A stretch of DNA of 64,000 bases from DASUTB01 sp036374835. GTDB lineage: Bacteria; Actinomycetota; Actinomycetes; Jiangellales; Jiangellaceae. Position 1 is the first letter of the stretch. The number at the start of each line of letters is the position of its first letter. Shown here one piece after another: positions 23,754 through 31,938 of the stretch. Where the stretch lies: NCBI GenBank assembly GCA_036374835.1, contig DASUTB010000054.1, positions 5,267-69,266 on the forward strand, read 5' to 3'. The translations under genes and the position numbers were made by a program. The notes under the pieces were generated by a model. It was not told where the DNA came from, made no database searches, and saw only the letters and a program-made list of their open reading frames with translations.

Positions 23754-24859
23754 CGGGTACCTCCGCTGTTGCGCGCCTGGGAGGCGGCCCTGCGGATCAT
23801 CGCCGCCAGCCGGTCGTCGGCATCGCGGCGGCCGAGCCTGGCCGCGGCGTGCGCCATCGCCGCGAGCCGGTTCTCATCGCTGGCCAGCGCCGGCACGTGG
23901 TCACGCACCCACTCCGCATCCAGGTCGCCGTCGGCCACCATCAACCCGGCGCCGGCGCGCACCAGCGGCAACGCGTTGCGCCGCTGTTCACCGTTGCCGT
24001 GCGGCAGCGGTACGAACACCGCGGGCAGCCCGACGGCGGCAAGTTCAGCACACGTCATCGCGCCTGCCCGGCAGACGGCCAGGTCGGCCGCGGCATAGGC
24101 GAGTTCCATGCGATCGATGTACGGCACTATGCGGTACGGCACCGCACCGTCGGACTCGGCCGGGCCGGACTCGGGCATGTTGGCCGAACCGACGGCGTGC
24201 AGCACCTGAACCCCGGCGGCTCGGAAAGCGTCGGCGGCAAGCTGCACCGCGGTGTTGATCCGGCGAGCACCCTGGCTGCCGCCGGTCACCAGCACCGTCG
24301 GCAGGTCGGGTTTGAGCCCGAACTCGGCCCTGGCCCCGGCGCGGGCGCTCTCGCGATCCAGTGTCGCGACGGCCTGCCGCAACGGAATACCCACGAACTC
24401 CGCACCGGGAAGGGGCGAATCCGGGACCGACGTGGCCACGTGCGGCGTCAGGCGGGCGCCGATACGGTTGGCCAACCCGGGCCTCGCGTTCGCCTCGTGC
24501 ACCACTATCGGGATTCCCACCCGGCGAGCCGCCAGATATGCGGGGAGCGCGACATAACCGCCGAACCCGGCGACCACATCGGCACGTCGAGACCGTAGGA
24601 TCTCGGCCGTTTCGGCCACCGCGGCACGTAGCCGCAGAGGCAGCTTCGCCAGGTCGAGTGTGATCCGGCGCGGCAGTGGAACCGGCGGAATCAGCGCCAG
24701 CTTGTAGCCGCGTTCAGGTACCAGCCTGGTCTCGAGCCCACGCTCGGTGCCCAGCGCCGTGATCTTCACCGACGGATCGTAGCGGCGCAATGCGTCTGCT
24801 GTTGCCAGCGCCGGCTCGATGTGGCCGGCCGTTCCTCCGCCGGCGACAACGACGTGCAC
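23750..24859 (-). CDS. murG: UDP-GlcNAc:lipid I N-acetylglucosaminyltransferase
   Basis: 369 residues with the two GT-B halves. The donor and acceptor motifs GGGTAGHIEPALA at the N-terminus, GFGGYVALPAYLAA, HEANARPGLANR, and VTGGSQGARRIN are intact, and the C-terminal half ends the nucleotide site with CRAGAMTCAELAAVGLPAVFVPLPHG. MurG makes lipid II on the inner membrane face. The GTG at 24859 follows GAAGGAG by 10 nt. A 114-bp gap separates it from ftsW. Confidence 0.97.
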   Translation of the reverse strand: MHVVVAGGGTAGHIEPALATADALRRYDPSVKITALGTERGLETRLVPERGYKLALIPPVPLPRRITLDLAKLPLRLRAAVAETAEILRSRRADVVAGFGGYVALPAYLAARRVGIPIVVHEANARPGLANRIGARLTPHVATSVPDSPLPGAEFVGIPLRQAVATLDRESARAGARAEFGLKPDLPTVLVTGGSQGARRINTAVQLAADAFRAAGVQVLHAVGSANMPESGPAESDGAVPYRIVPYIDRMELAYAAADLAVCRAGAMTCAELAAVGLPAVFVPLPHGNGEQRRNALPLVRAGAGLMVADGDLDAEWVRDHVPALASDENRLAAMAHAAARLGRRDADDRLAAMIRRAASQARNSGGTR

Positions 24860-24973
24860 TACTCGTTCACTCCTTCGCCACGCTTTGCAGTTCGCTGCGG
24901 CGCCTCTCCACTCCCCAACGATGCCTCGCCGGCACCTTGCGCCTTCTTCTTCTCCGCCACGTACCGCCGGTAC

Positions 24974-26248
24974 CTAGCGCAGCACATCCATTTCTTCTCG
25001 CCGTGCGCGCCGGGCCCTCCGCCGCGCGGCCAACGCCTCTGTCGCGCCGGGCTCTTCCTTGGCGAACCTCAGCAGCAGCCCCACGGCCACCAGCATCGGC
25101 ATCAAGGCCGACCCACCATAAGACACGAGCGGTAGCGGTACACCAATGACCGGCAACAATCCTAGAACGCTTCCCAGATTCACCAGCGCCTGCGCGACGA
25201 GCCACGCGGTGATGCCGGCCGCGGCCAGGCAGGTGAACCGGTCGCGGGTCCGCATCGCCACCCGGGTGCCCGCGTACGCGAGTACGAGAAACAGGCCGAG
25301 CACGGCCACGGTCCCCATCAGACCCAGTTCCTCACCGAGGATCGCGAAGATGAAGTCCGTATGGGCCTCGGGCAGCCGTCCCCACTTCTCCCGGCTGGCA
25401 CCGAGCCCGCGGCCCCACCAACCGCCGGAGCCGAGCGCGTACAAGGCGTGAATCGACTGGAACCCGGCGTCGGAAGCCCGCTCGAACGGATCGAGGAAGG
25501 TCAGCACGCGTGTGGTGCGGTTCTGCGAAGACATCACGAAGAACAGCCCGACGAGGGCCGAAGCGCCGGCGGCGAGGTTGAACAACCAGGTCGGGATGCC
25601 CAGCACCCACAGCATGGCGAGCACGATCGCCATGATGATCAGCGACGTTCCGAGGTCGTTCTGGCCAACGACCAGCGCGATTACGAGAGCGGCCGCCGGC
25701 AGGAACGGAACCGCGATGTGCTTCCACTGCCGCAGGTTCTTACCTTTGCGCGCGAACACGTGAGCGCCCCATACGATCAGCCCGAGCTTGGCGATTTCAG
25801 CCGGTTGCACACGGAATGGTCCCCCGAAGTCGAGCCAGCCCTGGGTCCCGTTGACGACGGCGCCCACGCCGGGAGCGTACGTGAGCGCCAGCATCAGCAA
25901 GGCGACGCCGAACACGAGCACGGACGAGCGGCGGATCGTCCGGGTCTTGACTCGGGAGACGAGCCACGCCACCGGCATGGCGATCAATACCCAGGCCACT
26001 TGACGGGCGAGCACGTAGTACTCGTCGCCGTACCTCACCTCGGAGTAGTAACTCGACGATGACGCCACCATGAGCAGTCCGATCGCGAGCAGCATGCCGG
26101 CCGAACCGAGGATCAGGTGATACGACGCCAGCGGGCTCTTGAGCATCCGGCCGACGGTCTCCAGCAGCCGCCGCCCGGTGTGCGCGGCCGACCGGTCACC
26201 GCGCAATATTGTCCGGGACTGGCCGCCGGCTCTAGTGTCGGCGGCCAT
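24974..26248 (-). CDS. ftsW: FtsW/RodA/SpoVE-family lipid II polymerase
   Basis: 424 residues with about ten membrane segments from residue 40 on. Hallmarks are FGGPFRVQPAEIAKLGLIVW, GQNDLGTSLIIMAI, AHTDFIFAILGEELGL with the conserved Glu-Glu, and IGVPLPLVSYGGSAL. FtsW polymerises glycan strands at the septum with FtsI. The ATG at 26248 overlaps murD by 17 bp. The C-terminal tail is very basic (ARRRARRARREEMD). Confidence 0.96.
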   Translation of the reverse strand: MAADTRAGGQSRTILRGDRSAAHTGRRLLETVGRMLKSPLASYHLILGSAGMLLAIGLLMVASSSSYYSEVRYGDEYYVLARQVAWVLIAMPVAWLVSRVKTRTIRRSSVLVFGVALLMLALTYAPGVGAVVNGTQGWLDFGGPFRVQPAEIAKLGLIVWGAHVFARKGKNLRQWKHIAVPFLPAAALVIALVVGQNDLGTSLIIMAIVLAMLWVLGIPTWLFNLAAGASALVGLFFVMSSQNRTTRVLTFLDPFERASDAGFQSIHALYALGSGGWWGRGLGASREKWGRLPEAHTDFIFAILGEELGLMGTVAVLGLFLVLAYAGTRVAMRTRDRFTCLAAAGITAWLVAQALVNLGSVLGLLPVIGVPLPLVSYGGSALMPMLVAVGLLLRFAKEEPGATEALAARRRARRARREEMDVLR

Positions 26249-27689
26249 GGCGCCGCCCGACCGCGGCGGCGAACGCATCGCCACGCGCGCCGTAGTTGGC
26301 GAACATGTCCATGGACGCGCATGCCGGGGCGAGCAGCACGGTGTCGCCGGGCTGCGCGAGTTCGGCGGCGGCGGCCACGACCTTGTCCATGGCCTCATTG
26401 TCGGTCTGCTCGACCTCGACGACGGGTATCTCGGGGGCGTGTCGCGCCAGTGCCGCAGCAATCAGCCGCCGATCGGCCCCGATCAGGACGACCGCCCGCA
26501 ACCGGCTGCGCGCCGATTCGACCAGGTCGTCGAACTCGGCGCCCTTGGCCAGCCCGCCGCCGATCCACACGACACTGTCGTACGCCGCCAGCGACGCGGC
26601 CGCCGCGTGGGTGTTGGTGGCCTTGGAGTCGTCCACCCACGTGATGCCGCCGTCCCTGGCCACCGTCGTCATCCGGTGCGGGTCCGGGGCGAACGCATGC
26701 AGCCCGTCCCGCACCGCCACCGCGGGCACACCGAACGACCGCGCGAGCGCGGCGGCGGCGAGAGCGTTGTCGATGTTGTGCGGCGCCGGGGGGTCGACGT
26801 CGGTCACGTTGCCGAGTTCGGCGGCCGACGTCTGGCGCTCGGTGACGAAGGCTCGGTCGACCAGGATGCCGTCCACCACCCCGACCATGCCGACCGCGGG
26901 CACCGCACGGGTGAAGCCGATCGCCCGCGCGCCCTCGGTCACTTCGGCGTCGCGCACCATCTGCTCGGTCGCCGGATCGGCCACGTTGTAGACGCAGGCC
27001 ACCTCCACGCCCTGATAGATCCGTGCCTTGTCGGCCGCGTACGCCGCATAGGAGCCGTGCCAGTCGAGGTGGTCCGGTGCGATGTTCAGCACCGCCGCGG
27101 ACCGCGCGACCATCGATCGGGTCCAGTGCAGCTGGAAGCTGGACAACTCGATCGCCATCACGTCGTACGGTTCGGGGTTCATCACCGCGCTGATGATCGG
27201 GTCACCGACGTTGCCGGCGGCAGCCACGCGCAAGCCAGATGCACTCAGCATCTCGGCCAGCATCCGCACCGTGGTGGTCTTGCCGTTGGTCCCGGTGACC
27301 GCCAGCCATGGTGCGGGCGCGTCCAGCGGCCGGCACCGCCAGGCCAGCTCGACCTCTCCCCACACGGGGACGTCCCGCGCGGCGGCCTCGGTCAGGATCG
27401 GTGCGTCCGGCCGCCAGCCGGGCGATGTGACGACCAGCCCCGGCTCCCCCGGAAGCGACGCGGTCGAACCGGCGCCGAGGCGCACGGTCGCCCCGAGAAT
27501 CTCCAGGATGTTCGCCCGCTCCCGCTCGGACTCGCCGTCCCGTTCGTCGATGACCGTGACGCGCGCGCCGAGCTCGATCAGCGCATCCGCCGCCGCGAAA
27601 CCGGACACACCGATGCCGGCGACCACCACGTCGAGCTCCGGCCACGGGCTCGCGCGGTCGGCCGTCCCAAGCCAGCCGGGCACGTTCAA
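26232..27689 (-). CDS. murD: UDP-N-acetylmuramoylalanine--D-glutamate ligase
   Basis: 485 residues. The Mur-ligase ATP loop AVTGTNGKTTTVRML lies near residue 130, with ELSSFQLHW, NIAPDHLDWHGS, and TWVDDSKATNTHAA further on. The enzyme adds D-Glu to UDP-MurNAc-L-Ala. The start is either a TTG at 27689 or a GTG two codons later; neither has a strong ribosome-binding site. The end overlaps ftsW by 17 bp, and mraY lies 46 bp upstream. Confidence 0.96.
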   Translation of the reverse strand: MNVPGWLGTADRASPWPELDVVVAGIGVSGFAAADALIELGARVTVIDERDGESERERANILEILGATVRLGAGSTASLPGEPGLVVTSPGWRPDAPILTEAAARDVPVWGEVELAWRCRPLDAPAPWLAVTGTNGKTTTVRMLAEMLSASGLRVAAAGNVGDPIISAVMNPEPYDVMAIELSSFQLHWTRSMVARSAAVLNIAPDHLDWHGSYAAYAADKARIYQGVEVACVYNVADPATEQMVRDAEVTEGARAIGFTRAVPAVGMVGVVDGILVDRAFVTERQTSAAELGNVTDVDPPAPHNIDNALAAAALARSFGVPAVAVRDGLHAFAPDPHRMTTVARDGGITWVDDSKATNTHAAAASLAAYDSVVWIGGGLAKGAEFDDLVESARSRLRAVVLIGADRRLIAAALARHAPEIPVVEVEQTDNEAMDKVVAAAAELAQPGDTVLLAPACASMDMFANYGARGDAFAAAVGRRHGRRH

Positions 27690-27735
27690 CCCGGTAACCC
27701 CGCGGACCCGCGCCGGGTGCTGTTGTGGCCGGTTT

Positions 27736-28797
27736 TCACGCGCCGACCACCCACTCGGCGTAGAAGATGCCCAAGCCCAGCGCCACGCACATGCCGGCGA
27801 TGATCCAGAACCGGATGACGATCGTCACTTCGCCCCAGCCCTTGAGTTCGAAATGATGCTGCAGTGGCGCCATGCGCAGGATCCGCTTTCCGCCGGTCAG
27901 CTTGAAGTATCCGACCTGCAGCACAACCGACAGCGTGATGATCGCGAACAGCCCGCCGAGGACCACGAGCAGCAACTCGGTACGCGTCGTGATCGCGAGC
28001 CCGGCGAGCGCGCCGCCGAGCGCCAGCGATCCGGTATCACCCATGAAGATCTTCGCCGGTGAAGCGTTCCACCAGAGGAAACCGAAGCACGCGCCGACAA
28101 GCGCCGCCGCGACAACGGCAAGATCCAGCGGGTCGCGAACCTCGTAGCAGGCGGGTCCTGGTGCGACGCCGCAGCTCTGGTTGAACTGCCAGATGCCGAT
28201 CAGCGTGTAGGCCCCGAACACCATCACCGACGCGCCGGTCGCCAGGCCGTCCAGCCCGTCGGTCAAGTTCACTGCGTTCGAGGTCCCCGAGATGATCAGC
28301 AGCGCCCAGATCACGAAGATCGCCACCGGCAGCACGAGTGCGGTGTCGCGCAGGAACGAGACCGCCTGGGACGCCGGAGTCAGCGACTGACTGTTCTCGA
28401 ACTGGATCGCCAGCAGCGCGAACGCCAACGCGACGCCCACCTGGCCGGCCACCTTCGACCAGCTGCGCAGGCCGAGGCTGCGCTGCTTGGAGATCTTGAT
28501 GTAGTCGTCGAGAAAGCCGACCAGGCCGAGCCCGACCATCAGCCCCAGCACCAGTAGTGCCGAGACCGACGGCTCGGTCTGCCGGACGAGGTGCGCGGCC
28601 GTGTAGCCGGTAACCGTCGCCAGGATGATCACCATGCCGCCCATGGTCGGCGTACCGCGTTTGGTGTGGTGGCTCGTCGGGCCGTCGTCCCGGATCAGCT
28701 GCCCGTAGCCACGCCGGACGAGCACGCGAATGGCCGCCGGCGTGCCGAGGATCGAGGCAACCAGTCCGACCACGGCCGCCACCAGTACTGCGATCAC
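27736..28797 (-). CDS. mraY: phospho-N-acetylmuramoyl-pentapeptide transferase
   Basis: 353 residues with about ten membrane segments. Conserved cytoplasmic loops contain GTPTMGG, the metal-binding FLDDYIKISK, and NAVNLTDGLDGLATG with the catalytic aspartate. The C-terminus has MAPLQHHFELKGW. MraY attaches the muropeptide to undecaprenyl phosphate, forming lipid I. The GTG start overlaps the murF stop as GTGA. Confidence 0.97.
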   Translation of the reverse strand: MIAVLVAAVVGLVASILGTPAAIRVLVRRGYGQLIRDDGPTSHHTKRGTPTMGGMVIILATVTGYTAAHLVRQTEPSVSALLVLGLMVGLGLVGFLDDYIKISKQRSLGLRSWSKVAGQVGVALAFALLAIQFENSQSLTPASQAVSFLRDTALVLPVAIFVIWALLIISGTSNAVNLTDGLDGLATGASVMVFGAYTLIGIWQFNQSCGVAPGPACYEVRDPLDLAVVAAALVGACFGFLWWNASPAKIFMGDTGSLALGGALAGLAITTRTELLLVVLGGLFAIITLSVVLQVGYFKLTGGKRILRMAPLQHHFELKGWGEVTIVIRFWIIAGMCVALGLGIFYAEWVVGA

Positions 28798-30278
28798 CTA
28801 GCGTTCTCCTGTTCACCCGATTGTTCGACAGCTTCGGCCAGCAGCGCTTCGGCCACACTCTCGAGCCCGGCGGCCCGCGATGCCTTGACCAGTACCACGT
28901 CCCCCGCGTCGATCTCTTTTCGCAATACGTCGAGCGCGGCCGCCGCGTCCGGCACCCACGCCGCATGTTTCCCCGACTGTTCCTCCCCCGACCCCTCGGC
29001 CGTCCTCGGTGCACCCTCCGGTGCTCGCGCATCATCGGCATCCAACTCGCTGGCCGCGCCGGCATGGATGGGACGGGCCTGCTCCCCCACCGCGATCAGC
29101 CGGTCGACGCCGAGCCGCACCACCAGGCGACCCAACGCGTCATGCTCGGCCGCCGATGTATCGCCGAGCTCGCGCATCTCGCCCAGCACCGCCCACATAC
29201 GGCGCCCGGTTCCCGTCGCGCCGAGGGCAACCAGTGCCTTGAGCGCCGCGCGCATCGACTCGGGGTTCGCGTTGTATGCGTCGTTGACGACGGTCACGCC
29301 GTCGGGACGGTCGGCGACGGCCATCCGCCACGGCGACCGGGGGGTGGCCGCACTCAGCGCCGCAGCGACACCGGCCATGTCCAGCTCGAGCGCCCACGCC
29401 GCGGCGGCGGTCGCCAGTGCGTTGCTGACCTGGTGCTCACCGACGAGCTGGAGCGAAACGCGTTCGCTGCCGGCCGGGGTGACGAGGTCGAACGCCGCCC
29501 GCCCGCGTTCGTCGAGGCGCACGCGGTCCGCACGGATGTCCGCGTGGACCGATTCACCGAACATCAGAACACTCGCCTCGGTCAGGCCGGCCATCTGCCG
29601 GACGAGAGGGTCGTCCGCGTTGAGCACCGCGGTTCCCGTCGCCGCGAGCGCCCGCACCAGCTCCGACTTCGCGCGGGCGATCTCGTCCCGCCCGCCGAAC
29701 TCGCCGACATGCGCGGTTCCGACATTGAGCACGATGGCGACCTGCGGCCGGGCGATGCCGCAGAGATACTCGATGTGCCCGGCGCCGCGCGCGCCCATCT
29801 CCAGAATCAACGTTCGGGTGGTCTCGTCCGCGGTCAGCACGGTCAGCGGGACGCCGACTTCCGTGTTGTACGACCCGGTCGGCGCCACGATCGGCCCCCG
29901 CGCGGCGAGCACCTGCGCCAGCAGGTCCTTGGTGGACGTCTTCCCGGACGAGCCGGTCACCGCGACGACGGTCGGGGAGATCCTGGCCAGTGCGGCCGCG
30001 GCCAACTCGCCGAGCGCCGCCACCGAGTCCTTCACGACGACGGCCGGCACCTCGACCGGGCGCTGCGCCAGCACGGCGACCGCACCGGCGGCCACCGCGG
30101 CACCGGCGAAATCGTGCCCGTCGACGCGTTCGCCGGGAATCGCCACGAAAAGGCCTCCGCGCTGCACACCGCGCGAATCGGCCACCACCGGACCGGTGAC
30201 CGTCGTTTCCGGGTCGGGCACCGCGTCCAGCCGCCCGTTGGTGGCCGTGGCGATCTCGGAGAGAGTCAGCGCGATCAC
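28794..30278 (-). CDS. murF: UDP-MurNAc-tripeptide--D-Ala-D-Ala ligase
   Basis: 494 residues. The ATP loop reads VTGSSGKTSTKDLLA near residue 110, followed by TEVGVPLT, LEMGARGAGHI, NVGTAHVGEFG and VNDAYNANPESMRAAL. The enzyme completes the UDP-MurNAc-pentapeptide. There is an insertion of roughly 30 hydrophilic residues (SELDADDARAPEGAPRTAEG) near residue 435 that is not typical of the family. Start and stop overlap murE and mraY as GTGA. Confidence 0.96.
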   Translation of the reverse strand: MIALTLSEIATATNGRLDAVPDPETTVTGPVVADSRGVQRGGLFVAIPGERVDGHDFAGAAVAAGAVAVLAQRPVEVPAVVVKDSVAALGELAAAALARISPTVVAVTGSSGKTSTKDLLAQVLAARGPIVAPTGSYNTEVGVPLTVLTADETTRTLILEMGARGAGHIEYLCGIARPQVAIVLNVGTAHVGEFGGRDEIARAKSELVRALAATGTAVLNADDPLVRQMAGLTEASVLMFGESVHADIRADRVRLDERGRAAFDLVTPAGSERVSLQLVGEHQVSNALATAAAAWALELDMAGVAAALSAATPRSPWRMAVADRPDGVTVVNDAYNANPESMRAALKALVALGATGTGRRMWAVLGEMRELGDTSAAEHDALGRLVVRLGVDRLIAVGEQARPIHAGAASELDADDARAPEGAPRTAEGSGEEQSGKHAAWVPDAAAALDVLRKEIDAGDVVLVKASRAAGLESVAEALLAEAVEQSGEQENAR

Positions 30279-31897
30279 CGGGCGGACTCACCTCCGGCCG
30301 AACCGTTTGCGGCCGACGGCGGTTTCCACGCGTCGAGTGCGGCACGTAGTTCCACGCGGTCGTCGAATGGCACCACGGTGCCTGCCACCTCCTGACCCTG
30401 TTCGTGGCCCTTGCCGGCAACGAGGACGGTGTCCGCTCGTCCCGCAGCGATCTCCACCGCGGCGACGATAGCGGACCGCCGGTCGCCGATCTCGCGCACC
30501 TCCGCGGACCCACCGGTCGTCCCGGCGAGGACACTACGGCGAATCGCGGCGGGATCCTCCGAACGGGGATTGTCGTCGGTGACGATAACGACGTCGGCCA
30601 GGCCGGCGGCGACCGCACCCATCGCCGGGCGCTTCTCCCGGTCCCGGTCGCCGCCGGCGCCGATCACCACGATGAGCTTGCCCGGAGTCGACGGGCGCAG
30701 CGCCTCCAGCACGTTCTGCACCGCATCGGGCGTATGCGCGTAGTCCACGACCACCAGGGGCTCGTCGGGGTGTGTCGACCGGACCCGTTCCATCCGCCCC
30801 GGCACGCCCTCGCAGGTGCTGATGCCGCGGACGACGGCCGCCGCGGCCACGCCTGCAGTCACGAGCAGGATGGTGGCGAGTGCGGCGTTGGCAACGTTGA
30901 AATCACCCGGCAGCGGAGCGCTGACACTCAGAATTTCACCGTCCCGGCTCGCGAGACGGGTGAGTGTCGACCCGCCGGACGCGGCGACCTCGCGCTCGGT
31001 GACCGTCCAGTCCGCGTCCGCCTCGGTACCGGTGGCTGCGGTCGCGATGGTGACGACCGGCACGGTCGCTCGATCCACCAACCGCCGTCCCCACACATCG
31101 TCGACACACACCACGCCGCGCCGCGCCCGCTCCGCGGTGAACAGGCCCGCCTTGGTCGTGAAGTACTCCTCCAGGTCGCGGTGGAAGTCCAGGTGATCCT
31201 GGGACAGGTTCGTGAAGCCGGCAACGTCGAACACGATGCCGTCGACCCGCCCGTAGGCCAGCGCGTGGCTCGAGACCTCCATCACACACGCCGTGACGCC
31301 ACGTTCGCGCATGGCCGCGAGCAGTGCGTGCACATCCGTCGCCTCCGGTGTGGTCCGCACGCTGCGAACGCGGGTGCCGGCGACGAGCGTCTCCACGGTG
31401 CCGATCAGCCCGGTCTCATGCCCCGCGGCGCGCAGCCCGGCCTCGACCAGGTAGCTCGTAGTCGTCTTGCCGTTGGTGCCGGTCACGCCGATCATCAGCA
31501 GGTCGGCCGCGGGATCGCGGTAGATACGGGCGGAGACCTCGCCGAGACGCGTGCGCGGGTTTTCGCTGACCAGCACCGGGACACCGACACCGCCGAGTTG
31601 CTCGGCACCTGCCGGGTCGGTCCAGATCGCGGCCGCACCGGCGTCCGCCGCCTGCCGGCCAAACCGGGCGCCGTGGGTGTTCGCGCCCGGCAACGCGGCA
31701 TACAGGTCGCCGGGTCGCACCTGCCGCGAATCGTGTGTGATACCGGTCAGCGCCGCGTCAGCGATCGGCTTCGCGTCCCCCGCGATCTGAGCGTCGAGCA
31801 GCGCCGCGATCTCATGCAACCGGCGCGGGTCAACCCGCTCAGGACGAATCGGCACGTCCGAGAGGTTACTGGAGCCGGACCTGCGTGGGTTCGTCAC
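30275..31897 (-). CDS. murE: UDP-MurNAc-tripeptide synthetase, meso-DAP adding
   Basis: 540 residues. The ATP loop is VTGTNGKTTTSYLVE; further motifs are TTPEATDVHALL, VMEVSSHALAYGRV and DYAHTPDAVQNVLEAL. The substrate-specificity motif DNPRSEDP near residue 435 is that of meso-diaminopimelate enzymes, so the peptidoglycan is predicted to contain meso-DAP. The GTG at 31897 is preferred over upstream in-frame starts because AGGAGG lies 5 nt before it. Its end overlaps murF. Confidence 0.97.
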   Translation of the reverse strand: MTNPRRSGSSNLSDVPIRPERVDPRRLHEIAALLDAQIAGDAKPIADAALTGITHDSRQVRPGDLYAALPGANTHGARFGRQAADAGAAAIWTDPAGAEQLGGVGVPVLVSENPRTRLGEVSARIYRDPAADLLMIGVTGTNGKTTTSYLVEAGLRAAGHETGLIGTVETLVAGTRVRSVRTTPEATDVHALLAAMRERGVTACVMEVSSHALAYGRVDGIVFDVAGFTNLSQDHLDFHRDLEEYFTTKAGLFTAERARRGVVCVDDVWGRRLVDRATVPVVTIATAATGTEADADWTVTEREVAASGGSTLTRLASRDGEILSVSAPLPGDFNVANAALATILLVTAGVAAAAVVRGISTCEGVPGRMERVRSTHPDEPLVVVDYAHTPDAVQNVLEALRPSTPGKLIVVIGAGGDRDREKRPAMGAVAAGLADVVIVTDDNPRSEDPAAIRRSVLAGTTGGSAEVREIGDRRSAIVAAVEIAAGRADTVLVAGKGHEQGQEVAGTVVPFDDRVELRAALDAWKPPSAANGSAGGESAR

Positions 31898-31938
31898 CCG
31901 CACCTCCTGGCGCCGCACGCTGCGTCCCCACGCGTGGG